Source: Opitutaceae bacterium UBA6669 (GTDB lineage Bacteria; Verrucomicrobiota; Verrucomicrobiia; Opitutales; Opitutaceae). From it: 5,050 nt of DNA. The stretch is taken from assembly GCA_002455175.1 (NCBI GenBank), contig DKKJ01000040.1, forward strand, positions 1,081-6,130, read 5' to 3'. The stretch's first letter is position 1. The number at the start of each line of letters is the position of its first letter. This document shows positions 1 through 5,050 of the stretch, piece after piece. The position numbers and the translations under genes were made by a program. A model generated the notes under the pieces. That model did not search any database. It had not been told where the DNA came from and saw only the letters and a list, made by a program, of their open reading frames with translations.

Positions 1-19
1 CGGAGCGAGTCCCTCCACC
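1..19 (-). repeat. REP-like hairpin, copy A (cut by window edge)
   Basis: Read on the minus strand this is GGTGGAGGGACTCGCTCCG: the foot, the first stem arm and most of the CTCCGT loop. The same 19 bases recur exactly at 239-257. The second stem arm lies outside the window. Confidence 0.7.
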
Positions 20-116
20 GGAAGGTGCAGCGGCCAACGAAAACCAATCTTTGCGGAGGTGAGAAGGCGCAGGGGAGGCGTGGTAATTTGGAGCGAGGCG
101 TTTTGAGACGTCTCTC

Positions 117-142
117 GTGGAGGGACCCGCTCCGTCGGGTCC
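117..142 (+). repeat. REP-like hairpin, copy C
   Basis: GTGGAG foot, then a 7-base perfect stem GGACCCG (123-129) / CGGGTCC (136-142) around loop CTCCGT. It is in opposite orientation to copies A and B on either side, giving a BIME-like (bacterial interspersed mosaic element) arrangement. Confidence 0.8.
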
Positions 143-231
143 GGATTGAGGTTGGAGAAGGAAAGGTGATTGGTGGCGCGAAGTGGAGGTGCGTGACGTA
201 CGGGCGCAGTGACGCGATGGAGCGCAGCCGA

Positions 232-257
232 GACTCGACGGAGCGAGTCCCTCCACC
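232..257 (-). repeat. REP-like hairpin, copy B, just after the operon stop
   Basis: On the minus strand a GGTGGAGG foot is followed by stem GACTCG / CGAGTC (249-244 and 237-232) around loop CTCCGT. Compared with copy C, one stem pair is changed on both arms (C:G to T:A), so pairing is kept. It starts 29 bases after the last gene's TGA, so the hairpin would sit in the 3' end of the operon mRNA, where REP hairpins are known to slow 3' exonucleases in enterobacteria. Confidence 0.8.
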
Positions 258-285
258 AGAGGGGCGGTGAACTCCGCGAGTAAGG

Positions 286-1605
286 TCACAGGTGAAAGAG
301 GAGCAGACCGCAGGCGGAGGCGAGGAAGGCGACGGTGCCTTGTTTCCACCACCGGAGCTTGAGGTTTTCGGGTGCCTGAAGTTGGCGTTCGATGAGGGTG
401 AAGGTGGCAGCGGCGAGAGCTAAGCAGGCCGACCCGAAAGCAATCGTTCGCAGCACGCCGGGTTGGTCGGCTTCAATCAAACTGTAGGCGAGGCCTTGGG
501 TGAGGATGGCCTGTATCACACCTGCGCTCCACCATCCCACGCGGTTCCAATGAGGACGTCCTTGCGAGAGGCGGACGATGGCGATCATCGCTTGGTGGGT
601 GGCGGTGCTCAAGGTGAAGAGAGCGAGCCAGCGGGGATGAGGAGCGAACGCTTCGGCGACAGCCCACACGAGGCAGGCGGAGCTGACACAGAGGACCGCG
701 ACGAGGTTATGACGGGGCATATCTCTCGGTGCTACGGGCATCAGGCGGACGTAGCTGAAGAGGAGCACGAGGGGAGCGATCAACCATTCTGGGCCGCCGA
801 CGGTCCAGAAGAAGTACAGGGCCAGTGCACAGCCGAGGCGAGAGCTCTCGTCCACAATTTGTCCTCGCCGCCAAACGAGAGCGATGACGGTCAGAACGAA
901 GAGAACGGAAAGATTTGCCGCAAGGACGGGGGCGGATGCTTCCAGGTGAACCGTAATCTGGGCATAAACGGCAAGAGGTAGGAAAACATTGTCCAGGCCG
1001 TGCCACGAAACCGCTTCCAGATTCAGAGCGAAAAGTCCAATCGCCGCTCCGATGAGAAGAGCAGGAACCAAATTGTGGCCTCCTGCCAGGAGGGGAATCA
1101 CCGTCACGAGCATCCCGGTTAGGCCTACGGCGAGGGAGCCTTCGATGCTCTTGGTGCCTTCGAGGGTGACGTATTTGTTTTTCCCCCACCGTGTTCCGAT
1201 CATCGCACCGGCGGCATCAGCGAACGTGAGGAGCGCCACCGGAATCACGAAGAGGAGTGGATCTCCCTGTGCGAGCGTAAAAACGGTGGCGACGCCGACG
1301 GGAAAACAAAGCTCTCCGAGCGAGGCCCGGTTGACGTCATGGAGCACGCCGCCCACGCCTCGTTTGAGCGTGGGGATCAAGCGCACGCTGCCCAGCATGA
1401 GCAACGCGAGTGCTCCGAGAATCCATACGGGCCAGACATCGTGAAATATCCAGGGGAAACCCAGACAGATCGTGCCCATCCCGATGTGCACCGCTTTGCG
1501 CGATCCCTCCGCGCGCACGACTCCGCGCTGCTGCAGGGCTTTTACCGCCACCATCAGCGTTCCCAGCGCGATCAGGACAAAGGCGATGCCAACGATGGGA
1601 GTCAT
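286..1605 (-). CDS. Sec59/Dgk1/VTE5-like CTP-dependent lipid or polyprenol kinase with extra C-terminal membrane domain
   Basis: The predicted protein has 439 residues and is strongly hydrophobic, with roughly 12-14 possible membrane segments by eye. The N-terminal half matches the CTP-dependent kinases of dolichol, phytol/farnesol and diacylglycerol: SRKAVHIGMG (35-44) after the first membrane segment, FADAAGAMIGTRWGKNKY (128-145), TKSIEGSLA (151-159), and EAVSWHGLDNVFLPL (197-211), where family members carry an acidic residue and a DN before a final helix. Such enzymes act in the membrane and phosphorylate a lipid alcohol. Residues about 230-439 are an additional set of hydrophobic segments beyond the usual length (about 200-230 residues) of bacterial members; I do not recognise this part. 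The ATG at 1605 is chosen because it overlaps the preceding TGA as ATGA and has a good Shine-Dalgarno. A longer frame reaching 1740 would add a non-hydrophobic, Arg-rich leader read out of frame through the BtaA-like C-terminus. The substrate (polyprenol, isoprenol or diacylglycerol) cannot be told from sequence; relation to phosphatidate cytidylyltransferases is the main alternative. Confidence 0.75.
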   Translation of the reverse strand: MTPIVGIAFVLIALGTLMVAVKALQQRGVVRAEGSRKAVHIGMGTICLGFPWIFHDVWPVWILGALALLMLGSVRLIPTLKRGVGGVLHDVNRASLGELCFPVGVATVFTLAQGDPLLFVIPVALLTFADAAGAMIGTRWGKNKYVTLEGTKSIEGSLAVGLTGMLVTVIPLLAGGHNLVPALLIGAAIGLFALNLEAVSWHGLDNVFLPLAVYAQITVHLEASAPVLAANLSVLFVLTVIALVWRRGQIVDESSRLGCALALYFFWTVGGPEWLIAPLVLLFSYVRLMPVAPRDMPRHNLVAVLCVSSACLVWAVAEAFAPHPRWLALFTLSTATHQAMIAIVRLSQGRPHWNRVGWWSAGVIQAILTQGLAYSLIEADQPGVLRTIAFGSACLALAAATFTLIERQLQAPENLKLRWWKQGTVAFLASACGLLLFHL

Positions 1606-3005
1606 CGCCTTTCCTCGACCACGAAGGCGCTGTAGAAAAACGCCTTGTCCTGGGCGAACAGCGGCGCGGCAAGATCGGGGCGTGGCTGCAACCGATCGGC
1701 CAGAGCTTCGGGTCGCGAACGAGGAGCGAGCATATTCCAATAAGCAAAGCGGGCGCCGGGACGGCTAGCGTTGACCAAGCGCGTCAGCAACTCGGCCGTG
1801 TTTGCGTCGGACATGTATTCGAAAATGTCGCTCAGGTTCAGCTTGTCGATACGAGCCTCACGGCCCGCGGCGCGCTCCTGATCGAGAAAGGCCTCGAGCG
1901 GAAGTTCGTGCCATTCGAGCCGATCAAGTCGGTCGCGGATTCGTGTGAAGTTTTCTTCGCGTAACGCCCAAGGCAGGGTCTCGCCGTGGGTGCCGGTGAG
2001 GATCCAGTGGAGATAAGGATTCTTAGCGGGGTCAAGAGCAGTGAGGGCGTGTTCTGCGCGCTTGAGAATCCGATCGGCAACGGATCCCTTGACGTATTTG
2101 AAAAACGCGGGATCCCGGCCCAGACGACCCATCATGAAACGGGAGAAGAAGACCCGGAAGAGCAGTCGCCAACGCCAGGTATTCCAGCGTTCGTCGTAGA
2201 ACCGGCGGCGTTCGCTTTCGTTTCCACCTTGGAGGAGTGCCTCTATCGTTTTACGCCCATGGACCAACGGAAGAATCCGCGTTCGAAAGAGGCGAAAATA
2301 GTTTTCGAACTTCCCGCCGGAGCCGATGCCGTTTGCGATGATATCGGGTTTGCTATCCCAGAATGCTGCAACCTTAGGGGACAGCAACGGGCGACAGCGT
2401 TGGTAGAGGGCGAGGCGGGTTGGAGGAAAAGCGGAAATGGGGAAAGCGGAAACGCTGAAATCAGCGGAGTGCGACGGGTAAGAAGTATCGGCTTTAGGCG
2501 GGATCAGTGGGTTGAGTGACGAGGATTCGGAAGACGAACCTGGGCACGACGAAGCGCGCCCCTCCAAGGGAGAGGGAGTTGGTGCGGTGGAGGGGCACGC
2601 TTTGTCGTGCCCGGGTTGATGAGGGGGCGGCGTTGAGGGGCGACGGTCGTCACCGAGACCCGACGGAGCGGGTCTCTCCACCAGAGACGGATTTCTCGGG
2701 CACGATGAACGCGAGCCCATAAGGTAGAGCAACTCGGCGTGCGTGAGCGTTCGGTAGGCGGCGACGCGGAGCTCGAGGCAGGCGAGTTGGGCAGGGTTGA
2801 GATCGAGGGCGACGACACGGGCAGCGCCCGCGCCAAGGAGAGCGAGGGCATTGTCTCCGGCTGACGCGATGGAAACGACGGTATCGGTTGGCTGGATATC
2901 GAGCGCGGACAGAAGGATATCGGCGTCCTCCCACACTTGCGCATAGCGGATGTGGGTGAAGTCGACGGAGGCGGCGGCTTCGGTGCTGGTAGCCGGCGTG
3001 GTCAT
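1602..3005 (-). CDS. DUF3419/BtaA-like SAM-dependent 3-amino-3-carboxypropyltransferase with in-frame repeat insertion
   Basis: The predicted protein has 467 residues. BtaA transfers the 3-amino-3-carboxypropyl group of SAM to diacylglycerol, giving diacylglyceryl-homoserine, the betaine-lipid precursor. Family signs are HIRYAQVWEDADIL (18-31), the SAM-binding VSIASAGDNALALL (44-57) with VALDLNPAQLACLELR (65-80), then GIGSGGKFENYFRLFR (226-241) and, near the C-terminus, LSDIFEYMSDANTAELL (391-407) and RPGARFAYWNMLAPR (415-429). Between residues about 99 and 196 lies a Ser/Pro-rich stretch (about 40% S+P) with no family likeness, encoded by palindromic repeats; the conserved sequence resumes in frame at RLALYQRCRPLL. 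The ATG at 3005 is chosen because it overlaps the upstream TGA as ATGA and gives a normal N-terminus; an upstream ATG at 3143 would overlap the swivel domain in another frame. No strong Shine-Dalgarno precedes it, consistent with translational coupling. No BtaB-type methyltransferase is seen. The exact acceptor lipid is inferred only, and the insertion may impair activity. Confidence 0.85.
   Translation of the reverse strand: MTTPATSTEAAASVDFTHIRYAQVWEDADILLSALDIQPTDTVVSIASAGDNALALLGAGAARVVALDLNPAQLACLELRVAAYRTLTHAELLYLMGSRSSCPRNPSLVERPAPSGLGDDRRPSTPPPHQPGHDKACPSTAPTPSPLEGRASSCPGSSSESSSLNPLIPPKADTSYPSHSADFSVSAFPISAFPPTRLALYQRCRPLLSPKVAAFWDSKPDIIANGIGSGGKFENYFRLFRTRILPLVHGRKTIEALLQGGNESERRRFYDERWNTWRWRLLFRVFFSRFMMGRLGRDPAFFKYVKGSVADRILKRAEHALTALDPAKNPYLHWILTGTHGETLPWALREENFTRIRDRLDRLEWHELPLEAFLDQERAAGREARIDKLNLSDIFEYMSDANTAELLTRLVNASRPGARFAYWNMLAPRSRPEALADRLQPRPDLAAPLFAQDKAFFYSAFVVEERR
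1611..1616 (-). promoter_or_regulatory. Shine-Dalgarno for the lipid-kinase-like gene
   Basis: On the minus strand GAGGAA (within GAGGAAAGGCG) lies with its end 5-6 bases before the ATG at 1605. It sits inside the last codons of the BtaA-like gene and supports this start over the upstream in-frame ATG at 1740. Confidence 0.7.
2428..2466 (-). repeat. 15-base tandem repeat and small palindrome at the insertion's distal edge
   Basis: Two 15-base units, each beginning AAAGCGGAAA on the plus strand, start at 2428 and 2443. They are translated on the minus strand as SAFPI-SAFPP. Adjoining them at 2453-2466 is CGCTGA-AA-TCAGCG, an inverted repeat with a 2-base centre. The function is unknown; it marks the edge next to the resumed BtaA-like sequence. 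Confidence 0.55.
2542..2569 (-). repeat. REP-like hairpin, copy F (inside BtaA-like gene)
   Basis: On the minus strand a CCTTGGAG foot precedes stem GGGCGCG / CGTGCCC with loop CTTCGT; one stem pair is G-T. With copy E it forms a larger inverted repeat: 24-base arms at 2542-2565 and 2589-2612 with two mismatches. Confidence 0.75.
2586..2612 (+). repeat. REP-like hairpin, copy E (inside BtaA-like gene)
   Basis: GGTGGAG foot followed by the perfect stem GGGCACG (2592-2598 region) / CGTGCCC (2606-2612) with loop CTTTGT. It is the inverted partner of copy F, separated by 23 bases between the long arms. The stem differs completely from those of copies B-D, while foot and loop pattern are kept. 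Confidence 0.75.
2655..2683 (-). repeat. REP-like hairpin, copy D (inside BtaA-like gene)
   Basis: On the minus strand a GGTGGA foot leads into an 8-base perfect stem GAGACCCG / CGGGTCTC (2676-2669 and 2662-2655) around loop CTCCGT. It is close in sequence to copy C of the downstream region, tying the insertion in the gene to the intergenic repeats. Confidence 0.8.
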
Positions 3006-5050
3006 GGGGACGATTCGCCGGCCGGCGTGGGCGCAGGTGTCGTTGACGCGGGCGTGGAGGTCACGGTGGTGTCCGGTGGGTCGACTTTGCGGACGATGCC
3101 GGTGGTGCCATCCATCTCTAAAAGGTCGCCGGTGTGAGCCCACTGGGTGATCCCTTCGATTGAAACGATCGCAGGGATCCCCATCTCGCGGGCAACAATG
3201 GCGGAGTGTGAGAGCAGACTGCCGTGTTCGACGAGGACGCCTGCGGCCGACGGGAAAAGCATGATCCAGCCGGGATCGGTGCGCGGGGCGACAAGGATTT
3301 CGACCGCCTCGATGACCGCGGACCGTGGATCAAGGATCACGCGACCTCTAGCGCGGACGATACCGGGGCAACAGCCGGTGCCTTTGAGCGAATCGCCGGA
3401 GGGAGTAAAGGCAGGTTGGCTGGACTGGAACATGTTGCCGAGGGGAACGGCGCCGCGCGTGGAGAAGCGATTCGAAGGAGGTGTTCCCGTACGGTAATCG
3501 GCAAATTCCTTTTGTCTCAATTGGGTCAACTCGCGCAGGCGCGTGCTCACGGCAGTCCCTTCGATGAAGCCGAGGACCTCTTCGGTACCGAGGTAAAAGA
3601 CATCACGAGGTTCGTCCAGGCGACCCTCGGCGTGAAGACGTTTTCCGATTTCGAGGAAAATGCGGCGCACCCGACCGAAGAGCCGTGTGCGCTCGAAGCG
3701 CAGGTTCTCGCGATCACGGACGCGGGCACGGGTGTGCTTGAGCACCCAGCGGAAGATGGTCCGTTTGAACTGACTCGACTGGAGCGCTGCGCCTACGCGC
3801 AACTCGGCTTCGGCGCGCAGACGTTTTTCGATGCCGGTGTCGTTGGAACCGGTTGAGCCGAAACGCCGCGCGTATTGGCCGATTGATGACAGGAGGGGAG
3901 TCGGGTCGTCGTGGAGGGTCAGACTTTCCAACTTCAGCTCCTCCAAGCAACGGTCGCCGAATTTATCCAGGTAGGCACGATAGAGCTGGGCAAACGCGGG
4001 CGCTGTCTGGAGCCAACGCTCGATCTCAACCCGTGTGCCTGTGCAGAGCAGGGCGACGGCTTTTTCATCGGAGGCGACGATTGCGACCATTTCGCGCACG
4101 CGTCGCGCAGGTTCGGCGCTGATCATCCCGCCTTCGGCGCAGAGCAAGTCGTTTTGCAGCGAGCCATCGGTGTCCCCGCACCATTTGGCGGTGAGTTTTT
4201 TAGCCACACCGTAAAAGATCATGGCGAAAAAATCATTTACCAGCGGAGCATCCCACTTGAGCAGAAGCTGGCGCTCCAGATCGCGGTAGTGTGCGGCCAG
4301 TTCGTCGATTCGCTGGTCTTCGAGCGCGACAGCGGGCGGGTGCAGAGCCTCGTTCAGCCGGACATAAAAGCGCGCGATTTGCCGAGGCAGGGTCCAGTGA
4401 TTCCGAATTAAACCCGCCGTTGCACCCGTCAGCGCGAAGGCATCACGCACCTTCGCCCAAGCGCCTGCGGGGACCAGTTTGGCGAGGACCTCGGGAGGCA
4501 GGCCTTCCTTCACCCCCATCATCTGCTCCATGAACCCGCGGTTGACGGAGAATCCGGGAAGAAGCGCAAGCAGACGGTACCAACTGATCAGGTTGTAGTA
4601 AATTTGTCCGCGGATCAGTCCCAGCATGCGCGGAAAGAGGTCGCGATTGTTTTCCCGTTTACGCGCCGAGACGCCCATCAGTCGCGCGAACTCACGGTAG
4701 ACCGCTTCATAGATGCCACGGGCGAAAGAAAAGGTCAGGGGTGTGGTGACGCCGCTGTAGCTCTCAGCGATATTGGCGTTGTCCCAGAGCGTGTGTTCGC
4801 CCTCCGGGTCGGCGAGATTTCCAAGCGAAGTGATCGGTCGCGATTGAAGTAGCCAGAGTTTACCACCGCTGATTGCCCATTCGATATCTTGCGGACGGCC
4901 GAAGAAACGTGCGGTTTCCCGGGAGAGTTCGGCCACGGCCTGGGCCTGTTCGTCGGTAAGTGCCGGAAGCGATCCCTTCGTGGGAGGCAGCGGGTGAGAG
5001 GTGACTCCCTCTATCGAGTCGGGCGCGGCGCGGTGGATCAGGGTTTTTCG
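3002..5050 (-). CDS. PEP synthase / rifampicin phosphotransferase-like dikinase (5' end outside window)
   Basis: The frame is open to the window edge, so the N-terminus is missing; 682 residues are visible. Residues about 1-76 are the end of a PPDK_N-type ATP-binding domain, with FFGRPQDIEWA followed by LWLLQSRPIT (residues 49-74), a hallmark of this family. A long central domain follows, opening with DNANIAESYSGVTTPLTFSF, which resembles the linker or substrate domain of rifampicin phosphotransferases and short PEP synthases. Residues about 557-655 form the phosphohistidine swivel domain, with GTGCCPG at its start and GSLLSHSAIVAREMGIPA containing the expected catalytic His (residue 615, codon 3208-3206). 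The protein ends soon after in a Pro/Thr-rich tail of about 27 residues. The PEP-binding TIM barrel of true PEP synthase and PPDK is absent. Family chemistry is ATP-dependent transfer through phosphohistidine; the acceptor here is unknown. The TGA overlaps the next start as ATGA. An in-frame GTG at 4936 is not the start, because conserved domain sequence continues upstream of it. Confidence 0.85.
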   Translation of the reverse strand, partial: RKTLIHRAAPDSIEGVTSHPLPPTKGSLPALTDEQAQAVAELSRETARFFGRPQDIEWAISGGKLWLLQSRPITSLGNLADPEGEHTLWDNANIAESYSGVTTPLTFSFARGIYEAVYREFARLMGVSARKRENNRDLFPRMLGLIRGQIYYNLISWYRLLALLPGFSVNRGFMEQMMGVKEGLPPEVLAKLVPAGAWAKVRDAFALTGATAGLIRNHWTLPRQIARFYVRLNEALHPPAVALEDQRIDELAAHYRDLERQLLLKWDAPLVNDFFAMIFYGVAKKLTAKWCGDTDGSLQNDLLCAEGGMISAEPARRVREMVAIVASDEKAVALLCTGTRVEIERWLQTAPAFAQLYRAYLDKFGDRCLEELKLESLTLHDDPTPLLSSIGQYARRFGSTGSNDTGIEKRLRAEAELRVGAALQSSQFKRTIFRWVLKHTRARVRDRENLRFERTRLFGRVRRIFLEIGKRLHAEGRLDEPRDVFYLGTEEVLGFIEGTAVSTRLRELTQLRQKEFADYRTGTPPSNRFSTRGAVPLGNMFQSSQPAFTPSGDSLKGTGCCPGIVRARGRVILDPRSAVIEAVEILVAPRTDPGWIMLFPSAAGVLVEHGSLLSHSAIVAREMGIPAIVSIEGITQWAHTGDLLEMDGTTGIVRKVDPPDTTVTSTPASTTPAPTPAGESSP

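Larger units (their letters stand above)
1..285. other. Non-coding region downstream of the operon, carrying REP-like repeats
   Basis: This stretch holds no convincing gene. It contains three copies of the REP-like hairpin (1-19, 117-142, 232-257) and a 10-base perfect palindrome GAGACGTCTC at 105-114. A short plus-strand open frame at 25-270 is Arg/Gly-rich and made of the repeats, so it is not called. No hairpin followed by a T-run is seen after the operon stop on the minus strand, so no classical intrinsic terminator is called. Confidence 0.6.
2418..2714 (-). other. Repeat-derived in-frame insertion inside the BtaA-like gene
   Basis: This block of about 98-99 codons (residues about 98-196) separates two stretches that are contiguous in ordinary BtaA/DUF3419 proteins: the AYRTLTHAELLYLMG part and the RLALYQRCRPLL part. 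It contains three REP-like hairpins, a 15-base tandem repeat and low-complexity coding (Ser/Pro-rich, runs such as GSSSESSSL). The length is a multiple of three, and no stop codon interrupts the minus-strand frame. Boundaries are set by loss of family likeness and are good to perhaps 10 codons. It could form a disordered surface loop or could damage the Rossmann fold. Confidence 0.75.

Noticed and set aside
232..257. Copy B hairpin as an intrinsic terminator for the operon
   Set aside because: The stem is only 6-7 pairs and no run of T follows on the minus strand; the same structure occurs inside a coding region, so it is better described as a repeat.
25..270. Plus-strand open frame of 81 codons in the non-coding region
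   Set aside because: It is Arg/Gly-rich, spans two REP-like hairpins, and resembles no protein family; GC-rich repeat DNA gives such frames by chance.
463..981. Plus-strand open frame of 172 codons opposite the lipid-kinase-like gene
   Set aside because: It is antisense to a gene with clear membrane-protein composition and family motifs; its own translation has no recognisable domain. The same holds for the antisense frames at 989-1444, 1410-1964, 1986-2519, 3224-3856 and 3911-4411.
1606..1740. Upstream ATG at 1740 as start of the lipid-kinase-like gene
   Set aside because: It adds a 45-residue non-hydrophobic leader overlapping conserved BtaA-like C-terminal codons; the ATG at 1605 has both a Shine-Dalgarno and the ATGA overlap.
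2542..2683. CRISPR array or insertion sequence within the BtaA-like gene
   Set aside because: Repeats alternate in orientation, differ in sequence and spacing, and there is no transposase frame or regular spacer pattern.
2418..2714. Calling the BtaA-like gene a pseudogene
   Set aside because: The frame is intact across the insertion, both flanks are conserved, and the downstream gene remains coupled; loss of function is possible but not shown.
3006..3143. Upstream ATG at 3143 as start of the BtaA-like gene
   Set aside because: It would add 46 Arg/His-rich residues read out of frame through the dikinase's swivel domain; the ATGA overlap at 3005 gives a normal start.

Overview
The window carries one compact three-gene operon, read entirely on the minus strand, followed downstream (positions 1-285) by a non-coding patch of small palindromic repeats. 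The sequence is GC-rich. The combination of this gene set with repeats carrying GTGGAGGGACCCGCTCCG-type cores recalls Verrucomicrobia, perhaps Opitutales. That is an impression from recall: no rRNA or marker gene is present to confirm it.

Layout in transcription order (right to left). (1) 5050-3002: 3' part of a phosphoenolpyruvate synthase / rifampicin phosphotransferase-like dikinase, cut by the window edge. It has the end of the ATP-binding domain, a large central domain and a C-terminal phosphohistidine swivel domain, but no PEP-binding TIM barrel. (2) 3005-1602: a DUF3419/BtaA-like S-adenosylmethionine-dependent 3-amino-3-carboxypropyltransferase. An in-frame Ser/Pro-rich block of about 98 codons, built from repeat DNA, is lodged in the middle of it. 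(3) 1605-286: a polytopic membrane protein whose N-terminal half resembles the CTP-dependent lipid/polyprenol kinases (Sec59/Dgk1/VTE5) and whose C-terminal half is an additional unassigned membrane region. Both gene junctions are 4-base ATGA overlaps, so the three proteins are probably made together. The promoter must lie beyond position 5050.

Taken together the genes suggest a membrane-lipid or isoprenoid head-group pathway: a membrane CTP-dependent kinase, a SAM-dependent aminocarboxypropyl transferase (BtaA makes diacylglyceryl-homoserine from diacylglycerol) and an ATP-dependent dikinase-type phosphotransferase of unknown substrate. I know of no characterised pathway with this exact trio, so the joint function is inference.

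The second theme is a family of REP-like hairpins. Six copies (one cut by the window edge) share a GTGGAG-like 5' foot, a CG-closed stem and a CTYYGT loop, while stem sequences vary with mostly compensatory changes. Three lie at 1-257 downstream of the operon and three lie inside the BtaA-like gene, where they are translated. Both clusters have the same minus/plus/minus orientation order.
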